Source: Elusimicrobiota bacterium
GTDB taxonomy: Bacteria; Elusimicrobiota; Elusimicrobia; UBA1565; UBA9628
NCBI GenBank assembly: GCA_023249675.1
Contig: JAHFCE010000014.1
Location: forward strand, 1 to 64,000
DNA: 64,000 nucleotides
Direction of reading: 5' to 3'
Shown here one piece after another: positions 24,748-31,853 of this stretch (position 1 is the stretch's first letter; every line of letters starts with the position of its first letter). Under the pieces are notes generated by a model. The model had not been told where the DNA came from, ran no database searches, and saw only the letters and a program-made list of their open reading frames with translations. Position numbers and translations under genes: made by a program.

Positions 24748-26216
24748 TAGGGCGCCGCGCCGCATTCCGGGCACTGCTCCGAGTCGAAGGCGAGCGCGCC
24801 ATCGCAGCGTGCGGCGGGCGACCCGGCGTGATGAAAGAACAGGGGGATCGCGGTGAAGCTGCGCTCCGGGTGGGCGACCGAGCAGGCGCCCGCGGCGTCG
24901 AAGGCGGCGAATAGGCCCTCCTTGCGCGAGAAATCCTTGGAGTTTTCCTTTCGCCAGCCGACGTGGAAATTCAGCGGCCGCCGGTCGCCGGGCGAGGTGA
25001 ATTCGCGCAGCAAGAAAACTTGGGTCGCGAACGCCGCCGCGATCGCGCAGCGGTAGACGAAGCGCTTGTCCGCGCGCGCAAGCCTCGGCAGGGCGGCCGA
25101 GAGCGCGAGGGCACTGAGCAGCGCGGGCAGAGAGTAGTATCGCAGGGAGCTTGTGTGACGGAAGAGAATGAACACCGCCGCGAAAGCCGCCGGCCACAAA
25201 AGCACGGTGCGTTCGTGGAAGTCCATACTTTTGTCGTGCCAGGCGCGGGTGCAGTTCCAGGCGAGCAGGCCGGCGAGGAAAAAGCCCCAGGCATAAAAAA
25301 GCGCATTCACAAGGCCGGGCAGTTGGTAGGAAAATAACCGTTCGAACACGACGGGCCCCGCGAAAATCTGGATAAGCGGAACGAGATGCCACACGATGAA
25401 GGCGCTGATCGTCAGGCCGAACAGAAGGAAGAGCGGGCGGCGGACGCGCGTAAAAATCTCTAATAGGACCTCGTCGGGTGCGCGCTGGACGGCCGCGGCG
25501 GCCAAAAGGGGCAGGAGAACGAGTGCTATGAGCAGCGGCGGGCGGTGCGCGACCCACAATTCGTCGGTGAGGGGGTACTTGATGAGCGCCAGAACGATGC
25601 CGGCTGCGAGCGCTGACGCCGCGTCGCGCAGGCGGGGCCGGGCCTGCTCCTCACTGAGCCACGCGGCGCGCGCGCCGAACAGCACGACAAGCGAGGCCGG
25701 AATCGAGAGATAGATGAAATGGTTCTGCACGCCGATCCAAGTGAGCGCCACAAGGGCGGCGGCACCCCGCGGCCGGGCCAGGGCGGCGAGCGTGCCGAGG
25801 ATCAGGATCGGATGCAGCGCGTACACTTCCCAGGCCAGGCGCGATTTCATCAGGAAGTAGGCCGACCCCGCGCAGAGAAGGGCCCAAGACGCGGCCGCCT
25901 TCGGCGAGATGCGCCGGCGCAGATGGAGCCAGAGGCCCGCGAGCGCTGCCATGTTGAGCAGGGCGCCCGGCAGCCGCAGGGTCTCGAGCGTTATGCCCCG
26001 CGCGGCGAAGACGGCCGACACGAGGCAGGCGTACAGCGGGCCCGTGTAATGGTTCATCTGGTGGGGCGTATAGACTCCGCGCTCGCGCAGGCGCTGGGCG
26101 AAAAGGCCGATCCAGGCCTCATCGAGCGACATCGCGGGAACAGCGCCCAGCCGTGCGAGCAGGCACGCCGCGCACAGCGCGAGGAGGAGGAGCGACGCCG
26201 CGTCGGTGCGCTTCAT
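24714..26216 (-). CDS. Integral membrane glycosyltransferase (ArnT/PMT-like, GT-C fold)
   Basis: The 500-residue protein has about eleven membrane helices. It carries the GT-C signature near the N-terminus, VPAMSLDEAWIGLFAQRL, in which Asp-Glu lies in the first extracytoplasmic loop. PHQMNHYTGPLYACLVSAVF follows, a layout shared with ArnT and dolichyl-phosphate-mannose transferases. It should transfer a sugar from a polyprenyl-phosphate donor outside the membrane. The acceptor is unknown. A soluble C-terminal tail contains C-P-E-C-G-A-A near the end. It is divergent from kbl. I chose the ATG at 26216 because a -10 box sits seven bases upstream. Confidence 0.75.
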   Translation of the reverse strand: MKRTDAASLLLLALCAACLLARLGAVPAMSLDEAWIGLFAQRLRERGVYTPHQMNHYTGPLYACLVSAVFAARGITLETLRLPGALLNMAALAGLWLHLRRRISPKAAASWALLCAGSAYFLMKSRLAWEVYALHPILILGTLAALARPRGAAALVALTWIGVQNHFIYLSIPASLVVLFGARAAWLSEEQARPRLRDAASALAAGIVLALIKYPLTDELWVAHRPPLLIALVLLPLLAAAAVQRAPDEVLLEIFTRVRRPLFLLFGLTISAFIVWHLVPLIQIFAGPVVFERLFSYQLPGLVNALFYAWGFFLAGLLAWNCTRAWHDKSMDFHERTVLLWPAAFAAVFILFRHTSSLRYYSLPALLSALALSAALPRLARADKRFVYRCAIAAAFATQVFLLREFTSPGDRRPLNFHVGWRKENSKDFSRKEGLFAAFDAAGACSVAHPERSFTAIPLFFHHAGSPAARCDGALAFDSEQCPECGAAPYYRWSVVPAAK

Positions 26217-26241
26217 GGGGGACATTCTATATAATCGCCGC
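26217..26241. promoter_or_regulatory. Back-to-back leaderless promoters, glycosyltransferase / kbl
   Basis: The 25 bases between start codons contain ATTCTATATAAT. On the plus strand TATAAT (26230-26235) ends six bases before the kbl ATG. On the minus strand TAGAAT (26229-26224) ends seven bases before the glycosyltransferase ATG. The two -10 hexamers touch, so both promoters cannot be occupied at once. Confidence 0.65.
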
Positions 26242-27453
26242 ATGATGATTGAGAACGACGGCTTGATGGATTTCCTCGACGCCGAGATCGCCCAGCTCAA
26301 GGCCGAGGGCCGCTTCGTGGCGTTGCGCGTCTTGACGGGCCACCAGGCGCCGGTTTCGATCGTGGACGGCAAGAGGGTCGTCAATCTGACCTCGAACAAC
26401 TACCTCGATCTCACGGGGCATCCCAAGCTGAAGGCCGCCGCGAAAGCCGCGATCGACACGCACGGCGTCGGGACCGCCGCCGTGCGCCCCATCATCGGCA
26501 CGCAGGACATTCACTTGGCTCTCGAGCGCAAGCTCGCCCAGTTCAAGGGCACCGAGGCAGCGCTCGTCTTCCAGTCCGGCTTCACCGTTAACGTCGCTTG
26601 TTGTCAAAGCCTGATGAGCGGCGCGAACGACTTGTTGATCTCCGATGAGCTTAACCACGCCTCCATCATCGACGGCGCGCGCCTGGCCAAGGCCGCGCGC
26701 CAGGTGTATGCGCACAAGGACATGAAGGCGCTCCGGGCGATCCTTGAGTCGCCGCAAGCTCGGGGCGCGCGGCGCAAGATGATCGTGACGGACGGTGTGT
26801 TCTCCATGGACGGCGATTTGGCGCCGCTTCCGGAGATCGTCGAGCTTGCCGAGTCCTATGGCGCGTTCGTCATGGTGGACGACGCGCACGCCTCCGGCGT
26901 CATGGGGGAGAATGGCCGCGGCACGCCGTCTCATTTCAAGGTCGCCGAGCGCGTGCAGGTCTCGATCGGGACGCTGTCGAAGGCGGTGGGCGCTGTCGGC
27001 GGCTACGTCGCGGGCCGCCGCCGTCTGATCGACTATCTCATCTCGACTGCGCGTCCCTTCACTTTTTCAAGCTCGCATCCGCCCTCAGTCATCGCGACCT
27101 GTTCCGCCGCCATCGACGTGATGCTTGAGGAGCCGGAGCGCATTCAGAAGTTATGGCAGAACGCGGTCCATTTCAAGGAGGGCCTCAAGAAGCTCGGCTT
27201 CAACACCGGCGCCTCGCAGACGCCGATCACGCCCGTGCTGATCGGCGACACAAAGAAAGCCCAGGAGTTCTCCGCCCGCCTCTTTGCGGAGGGCGTATTC
27301 GCGCTCGCGATCTGCTTTCCGATCGTGGCCCGCGGCAAGGACCGTCTGCGTACGATCGTGAGCTCCGGTCACACCGAAAAGGACCTCGATTTCGCTCTCG
27401 AGAAGTTCGGCAAGGTCGGACGAGAGCTCGGCCTGGTCCCGGGAGTGGTATAA
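26242..27453 (+). CDS. kbl: Glycine C-acetyltransferase (2-amino-3-ketobutyrate CoA ligase)
   Basis: This PLP enzyme cleaves 2-amino-3-ketobutyrate with CoA to glycine and acetyl-CoA, completing threonine breakdown started by Tdh. The 403-residue alpha-oxoamine synthase shows NLTSNNYLDLTGHPKL, GVGTAAVRPIIGTQDIHLALE, DELNHASIIDG, VMVDDAHASGVMGENGRGTP and the PLP lysine in GTLSKAVGAVGGYV. The same fold includes 8-amino-7-oxononanoate synthase. The R-P-I-I-G-T-Q segment and the nearby tdh favour Kbl. I chose ATG 26242 (a second ATG follows at once), six bases after TATAAT. Confidence 0.87.
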   Translation: MMIENDGLMDFLDAEIAQLKAEGRFVALRVLTGHQAPVSIVDGKRVVNLTSNNYLDLTGHPKLKAAAKAAIDTHGVGTAAVRPIIGTQDIHLALERKLAQFKGTEAALVFQSGFTVNVACCQSLMSGANDLLISDELNHASIIDGARLAKAARQVYAHKDMKALRAILESPQARGARRKMIVTDGVFSMDGDLAPLPEIVELAESYGAFVMVDDAHASGVMGENGRGTPSHFKVAERVQVSIGTLSKAVGAVGGYVAGRRRLIDYLISTARPFTFSSSHPPSVIATCSAAIDVMLEEPERIQKLWQNAVHFKEGLKKLGFNTGASQTPITPVLIGDTKKAQEFSARLFAEGVFALAICFPIVARGKDRLRTIVSSGHTEKDLDFALEKFGKVGRELGLVPGVV

Positions 27454-27454
27454 T
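27449..27454 (+). promoter_or_regulatory. -10 box for the radical-SAM/prenyltransferase operon
   Basis: TG-G-TATAAT, a consensus extended -10, overlaps the kbl stop codon and ends ten bases before the ATG of the polyprenyl synthase gene. Transcription would start within about four bases of the ATG. No Shine-Dalgarno is visible. This would make the following seven genes a separate unit from kbl, although read-through is possible. Confidence 0.55.
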
Positions 27455-27464
27455 CGAAGTCCCC

Positions 27465-28412
27465 ATGCCGATTTCCCTGCTCAAGGTGGAAGATTCTCTG
27501 ACCCGGGTCCGCTCGGGGCTCGAGAGCCGCGCCCGGCGCATCGAAGGGCGCGTCGGCCAAGAATTGGCCGCCCACATCGGCCGGCCCGGCAAGATGCTGC
27601 GCTCGCGCTTTGCTTTGCTTCTGGCGGGCGCTTTGGGCGTGGACCAGGAGAAGGCCGAGGGTGTGTCCCGGGCCATGGAGCTCGTGCATAACGCGAGCCT
27701 GCTCCACGACGACTGCGTAGACGAGGCCGACCTGCGCCGCGGCCGCTCGACCCCCAACAAGATTTTCGGCACCACCGTCGGCCTCTTGCTGGGCGACCTT
27801 GCTTTCTCACAGGGCCTCGAAGAGGCCATCGACATTTCGCCCAACGCGCCCAAGCTTTTGGTGACCGCCGTGCGCGAGATGACGGTCGGCGAGCTCCAAG
27901 AAGAGTTTTTGAAGGGGTCTCTGGAAGTGACGGTCGACGCCTATATGGGCGTCGCGTCGAGAAAGACCGGCGCCCTCTTTGAATGGGGGGGCGCGGTCCT
28001 GTCCGAGCTCTCGCCCTTCCCGCATGAGCAGAGCGACCCACCGCGCCTGGCCTGCGCGGCCGGAATTCTGCTCCAAATCGTGGACGACATCCATGATTAC
28101 ACTTTGACGCAGCGCGTTTCCGGCAAGGACGAAGGCCAGGACCTGGCCAACCGCCGCCTGACCTTGCCGTGCATCTACGCCCTGCAGGATGCGGGCGCGC
28201 GCGAGACATTCCTCGCGTTGTGGAACGCGCCGAAGCCCGACGCGGCCAAGATCGCCGCCCTCCTGAAGGAACGGGGGCCTATTCAGACAACGCGCAGCCA
28301 CGGCCGCGAAGTCGTGGACTCGATGCTCGCGATGATCAAAAAGCTGCCGTGCAAGGCCGAGGCCGCCGAGCTCGGCTTCTTCGTTGAGCTCATGGCGAAG
28401 AGGGAGTTCTAG
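27465..28412 (+). CDS. Polyprenyl diphosphate synthase
   Basis: Trans-polyprenyl synthases condense isopentenyl diphosphate onto allylic diphosphates. The 315-residue protein has GKMLRSR (42-48, diphosphate binding) and the first aspartate motif DDCVD at 82-86 in HNASLLHDDCVDEADLRRG. The second motif is DDIHD at 207-211, followed by a KDEGQDLANRRLTLP segment. These are class I features of medium/long-chain enzymes such as octaprenyl or heptaprenyl synthases. Chain length is not predictable here. The gene heads an operon that also has a UbiA-type prenyltransferase, so its product may be that enzyme's donor. Confidence 0.88.
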   Translation: MPISLLKVEDSLTRVRSGLESRARRIEGRVGQELAAHIGRPGKMLRSRFALLLAGALGVDQEKAEGVSRAMELVHNASLLHDDCVDEADLRRGRSTPNKIFGTTVGLLLGDLAFSQGLEEAIDISPNAPKLLVTAVREMTVGELQEEFLKGSLEVTVDAYMGVASRKTGALFEWGGAVLSELSPFPHEQSDPPRLACAAGILLQIVDDIHDYTLTQRVSGKDEGQDLANRRLTLPCIYALQDAGARETFLALWNAPKPDAAKIAALLKERGPIQTTRSHGREVVDSMLAMIKKLPCKAEAAELGFFVELMAKREF

Positions 28413-28414
28413 AC

Positions 28415-28855
28415 GTGTCGTACGAAGCCCTGCTGCGCAAAGCGTGGAAAAGCGGGGACTTCGTCGTCTCGGAGACCGAAGCGGCCTCGGCCGATCCGGC
28501 GGATGAGGCGAGCCGGCGTAAAGTCCGGCGAGAAGTCGAAGAGATTGCGGCGCGCGAGTCTTGGGATGCGAATTCTTGTCTCGTTGCCCACAAAGAGGGG
28601 ATTATGAAACTTGCTCCATTCGTGAAGTTCCGGGAAGAGAAGTTCGGCGCGGTGCTTTTCGAGACGCGCTCCGAGAAGGTCTACACGTTGAGCCCCACGG
28701 GCGCGGCCGTCGTGCGCGAGGTCATCGCGGGCGCTCAGTCGTCGAACCTCGTCGCCAAGCTCAAGGAAAAGTTCGAGGATCCGACCGGCAAGATGGCGAC
28801 GGAGGCCGCGTCGTTTCTCGCCCAGCTGCGGGAAAAAGGCCTGATCGTCGAATAA
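28415..28855 (+). CDS. PqqD-like peptide chaperone/recognition protein
   Basis: PqqD/MftB-type proteins bind RiPP precursor peptides and present them to radical-SAM enzymes. The C-terminal 83 residues fit this family: APFVKFREEKFGAVLFET, VYTLSPTGAAVVREVI and a helical end. The annotated 146 residues start at GTG, two bases after the upstream stop, and include a 63-residue charged helical extension. An internal ATG at 28604 after AGAGGGG would give a protein of typical PqqD size, so the extension is uncertain. The gene is eight bases upstream of the first radical-SAM gene. Confidence 0.72.
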   Translation: MSYEALLRKAWKSGDFVVSETEAASADPADEASRRKVRREVEEIAARESWDANSCLVAHKEGIMKLAPFVKFREEKFGAVLFETRSEKVYTLSPTGAAVVREVIAGAQSSNLVAKLKEKFEDPTGKMATEAASFLAQLREKGLIVE

Positions 28856-28863
28856 AGGACGCC

Positions 28864-29844
28864 ATGACCACCGAGACCGCCGCCCACCCCGAGTCCCAGT
28901 CCACCTCCGACCTGGCCGCGCCGCTGTACGTGGCCTGGCAGATCACCAACGAGTGCAACCTCGCCTGCCTGCACTGCATCGAGGAAAGCGGCCCCGGGAA
29001 GGCGTTTAAGGACGAGCTGACGACCGAACAGGCCTACGGCATCATCGATCAGCTGGTGAAAAGCGAGGTTCCCTACGTTTCGTTCTCCGGCGGCGAGCCC
29101 ATGGTCCGGTCCGATTTCTTCGGCATGGTCGAGCGCATCACGACAGGCGGCGTCGGCCTCAAGATCGAGACCAACGGTCACTTCCTGACTCGGGAGAATT
29201 GCCGACGGCTCAAGGACTTCGGCGTGAAGGCGGTCCAGGTTTCCCTCGACGGCGCGACCCCCGCGTCGTTCAACAAGATGCGCGTGCACGGCCGCCTGGA
29301 GTCGGCGCTTGACGGCGTCAACAACCTGCGCGAAGCGCGGATTCCCATCGAGATCAATTTCGTGCCCGCCAAGTTCAACATCCAGGAGATCGGCGCGGCC
29401 GTGGATCTCGCGCATGAGATCGGCGCGTACTCGTTCTACACCGGCAAGCTGATGTTCACCGGCAACGCGGTCCGCACCTGGGCCATCACCGCCCCCGACG
29501 AGTCTGATTACCCGCAATTCTTCGATACGCTGCGCCTGAAGACCGAGCAATACAAGGGGCGGATGCGGGTCTACTTCCATGAGATGGGCCTGCTGGAAGA
29601 GCTTCGCTACCGCCTTGAAAATCCGGCGGCCCTGTTCATCATTCTTCCCAACGGCAAGGTGAAATTGATCAACGCCTTGCCTTTCACCTGCGGCGATCTC
29701 AGGACTGACACGCTCGGCCAAGTTTGGGCGCAGTTCCAGAACGCCTGGAAGAGTCCGCGTGTCGCGGCCTTCATCGACCGCCTGGCCGAGGACCCGGGCA
29801 TCGTTTCCCGCCTGCATCAGTGGGAAGAGGTCGGCGGACGATGA
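28864..29844 (+). CDS. Radical SAM protein 1, MftC/PqqE-like, degenerate SPASM
   Basis: This radical-SAM enzyme is expected to modify a peptide. The iron-sulfur motif CNLACLHC has Cys31, Cys35 and Cys38. SGGEP (74-78) binds the SAM amino group, and LKIETNGHFL and VQVSLDGA are further core strands. The C-terminal 70 residues follow the SPASM plan (ILPNGKVKLINALPFTCGDLRTDTLGQVW) but keep one cysteine, Cys275, so auxiliary clusters are probably absent. It has 326 residues. AAAGGAC precedes the ATG. It is closely paralogous to the other two radical-SAM genes of the operon and overlaps ubiA as ATGA. Confidence 0.85.
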   Translation: MTTETAAHPESQSTSDLAAPLYVAWQITNECNLACLHCIEESGPGKAFKDELTTEQAYGIIDQLVKSEVPYVSFSGGEPMVRSDFFGMVERITTGGVGLKIETNGHFLTRENCRRLKDFGVKAVQVSLDGATPASFNKMRVHGRLESALDGVNNLREARIPIEINFVPAKFNIQEIGAAVDLAHEIGAYSFYTGKLMFTGNAVRTWAITAPDESDYPQFFDTLRLKTEQYKGRMRVYFHEMGLLEELRYRLENPAALFIILPNGKVKLINALPFTCGDLRTDTLGQVWAQFQNAWKSPRVAAFIDRLAEDPGIVSRLHQWEEVGGR

Positions 29845-30758
29845 GCGACGTCTTCGCCGCCCCGCACGCGCCGGCCGAGCAGACCTTGGTCATGAAGGCG
29901 GCCTCGGTCGTGCGCTACCGATTCTTTTTGTACGCCGGTCTGCTCCCGTATTTTTTGGGAGCCGCCTGGGCGTACGGCGTGGAGAAAACCTTCAATCCCG
30001 GTGTATTTTCCCTGGGCCTTTTCGGCATTTTCCTTTCCGTCGTCGGCGTGGAGAGTTTCAACGAGTATTTCGACGCGAAGATGGGAACCGATCGCGTCTT
30101 CAATCCCGACGCGGAGGAATACATTCCCGAGTGGATGTTCTATGTCGGAATTGCCGCGTTTGCGCTGGCCGCGGGGATCGGCTTTCATCTGGCGCGGCAA
30201 GGCGGTTGGCCGATCATTCTGTACACGCTGCTCGGGGGCGCGGCCGCCGTTTGGTACGTCGGCCCGCCCATTCGTTGGGTGTATCGAGGATTGGGGGAAA
30301 CCGTCATCGGGTTGTCCTATGGCCCGTGGATGGTTCTGGGTTCGCTGCACCTTCACACGCAGCGCTTTTCGTGGGGCGCCTTGCTGGCGTCGTTGGTGCC
30401 CGGTTTATTGATCATGTCGTTGGCGACCGTGAATAATATTCCTGATTTTCATCAGGACCGATTGGTGGGAAAGAAAAATCTGGTGGTTCGTCTGGGACGG
30501 AAGAACGGAAGATATTTGTATCTCGGCCTTTCCGCGTTGGGACTGTTGATCATCCCGTTGGGCGTGCTCGCCGGGATATTCCCCACACTGACGGTCCTGG
30601 CCGCTTTGGCGGGCCTGCCGCTGTGGATCGTCAGCCTGCGCGCGGGTCGCGACACCTGGGACACTCCCCGGCTGTTTATGCCCGCCATCCGCGCGATTGT
30701 CCAGTGCTATGCCCTCGCGACCAGCGTGTTTGCGGTCTGCGTCGCCCTCGGCCGATGA
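29841..30758 (+). CDS. UbiA-family prenyltransferase
   Basis: UbiA enzymes attach polyprenyl chains to aromatic or quinone rings in the membrane. The 305-residue protein has about eight to nine helices and both aspartate motifs: NEYFDAKMGTD (74-84; Asn74, Asp78, Asp84) and DFHQD (202-206) with KKNLVVRLGRKNG after it, as in MenA-like members. No menaquinone or ubiquinone genes are adjacent. Instead it lies between two radical-SAM genes, with ATGA overlaps on both sides. This suggests that its acceptor is made by this operon, which is an inference. A role in ordinary quinone synthesis remains possible. Confidence 0.85.
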   Translation: MSDVFAAPHAPAEQTLVMKAASVVRYRFFLYAGLLPYFLGAAWAYGVEKTFNPGVFSLGLFGIFLSVVGVESFNEYFDAKMGTDRVFNPDAEEYIPEWMFYVGIAAFALAAGIGFHLARQGGWPIILYTLLGGAAAVWYVGPPIRWVYRGLGETVIGLSYGPWMVLGSLHLHTQRFSWGALLASLVPGLLIMSLATVNNIPDFHQDRLVGKKNLVVRLGRKNGRYLYLGLSALGLLIIPLGVLAGIFPTLTVLAALAGLPLWIVSLRAGRDTWDTPRLFMPAIRAIVQCYALATSVFAVCVALGR

Positions 30759-31714
30759 GAATTCAAGCCTTCGCCGCTCCGACCATGGTCACCTGGCAGT
30801 TGACCCGGGACTGCGATCTTGCCTGCCTGCATTGCTGCACCGACTCCGCGCCGGGCAAGGCGCTGCCGGGCGAGTTGTCGCGCGCGCAGGCGTTGAAGCT
30901 GTGCGCTGAGATCGCGGCGGCGGGCGTGCCCTACGCGATGATCGTTGGGGGAGAGCCGACGTTGGTTCCTCATTTCACGCAAGTCTGCAAGACGCTGTCG
31001 GACGGCGGCGTGCTGCTCAAGATCGAGACGAACGGACAGAACTTCGATGTGAACGCCCTCAAAGGCCTTGGGATCAGATCCGTCCAGATCTCCTTGGATG
31101 GGGCCTCGCAAGCCGTGTATGGACGGCAAAGAGTCAACGGCGTTCTGGAGAAAGCGGTCGCGGCGTGCCGTGCGACCGTTGCCGCGGGACTCCCGCTCGA
31201 GATCACGTTCGCCCCGACAAAACTGAATATCTTTGAGGCCGAGGCGGTGATCGATCTCGCGCTCTCGCTCGGCGCCTTCCGCTTCAACACGGGCCGGCTC
31301 ATGCGTCTGGGCACGGCCGCCAAGCTCTGGGACCGCCTCGAGCCGACGAAGTCTGAATACGCGGCGTTTTTACGCGTTCTGGCGCGTAAGGAACGAGAGC
31401 TCGCGGGCCGCCTGGAGCTGTGCTACAAGCCTTTTTCTCTGGAGGAGGAAATGGCGGATCGCGCCGGTCAGCCCTCCGGCACATTATTGGTGCTTCCCGA
31501 TGGGCGGGTCAAGGTCGCAGCGCCCTTGCCTTTTACCTGCGCCGATCTCACGTCGCAAACCATCCTCCAAGCTTGGGAGTCCTACAAGATCGCCTGGGCG
31601 GACCCGCGCGTGCGCGCCGGGCTTGAACGCCTTGCCGCCGAGCCGTCGGCGGCAGCACAGGCCAATCACTGGATCTCGCTGGACGCAGTCAACGCTCTGC
31701 CGGCCGTGGTCTGA
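30755..31714 (+). CDS. Radical SAM protein 2, MftC/PqqE-like, degenerate SPASM
   Basis: This is a second paralogue of 319 residues. The cluster motif is CDLACLHC (Cys20, Cys24, Cys27, with an extra Cys28). VGGEP (64-68) binds SAM, and LLKIETNGQ and VQISLDGAS match copy 1. The C-terminal region, LVLPDGRVKVAAPLPFTCADL, aligns with SPASM but has only Cys262. It starts at ATG 30755 overlapping the ubiA stop. It lies 19 bases before the small peptide gene, so it is a candidate for the enzyme acting on that peptide. Confidence 0.84.
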   Translation: MRIQAFAAPTMVTWQLTRDCDLACLHCCTDSAPGKALPGELSRAQALKLCAEIAAAGVPYAMIVGGEPTLVPHFTQVCKTLSDGGVLLKIETNGQNFDVNALKGLGIRSVQISLDGASQAVYGRQRVNGVLEKAVAACRATVAAGLPLEITFAPTKLNIFEAEAVIDLALSLGAFRFNTGRLMRLGTAAKLWDRLEPTKSEYAAFLRVLARKERELAGRLELCYKPFSLEEEMADRAGQPSGTLLVLPDGRVKVAAPLPFTCADLTSQTILQAWESYKIAWADPRVRAGLERLAAEPSAAAQANHWISLDAVNALPAVV

Positions 31715-31733
31715 CCGGCAAATAAGGAGACAC

Positions 31734-31853
31734 ATGAACGACCAGAAAACCGTGACGGATGCCAAGGCCGAGCCGAAGCTCGCTTGGGAGACGCCCTCTC
31801 TTGAGGAAGTTTCCGAGCGCGTGATGGCCCAGCCCTACATCCGCTTCACCTGA
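31734..31853 (+). CDS. Candidate RiPP precursor peptide, 39 residues
   Basis: A short gene with AAGGAGA (31724-31730) and an ATG encodes 39 residues. The N-terminal half is charged and lysine-rich. Then comes KLAWETPSLEEVSERVMAQ, with a W-E-x-P-x-L-E-E pattern often seen in RiPP leader regions. It ends in PYIRFT, with a lone tyrosine at residue 35. The stop overlaps the start of radical-SAM gene 3 (TGATG), so translation is coupled. PQQ and mycofactocin precursors are also short peptides whose tyrosine is modified. A precursor role here is inferred from size, position and motif. Confidence 0.65.
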   Translation: MNDQKTVTDAKAEPKLAWETPSLEEVSERVMAQPYIRFT

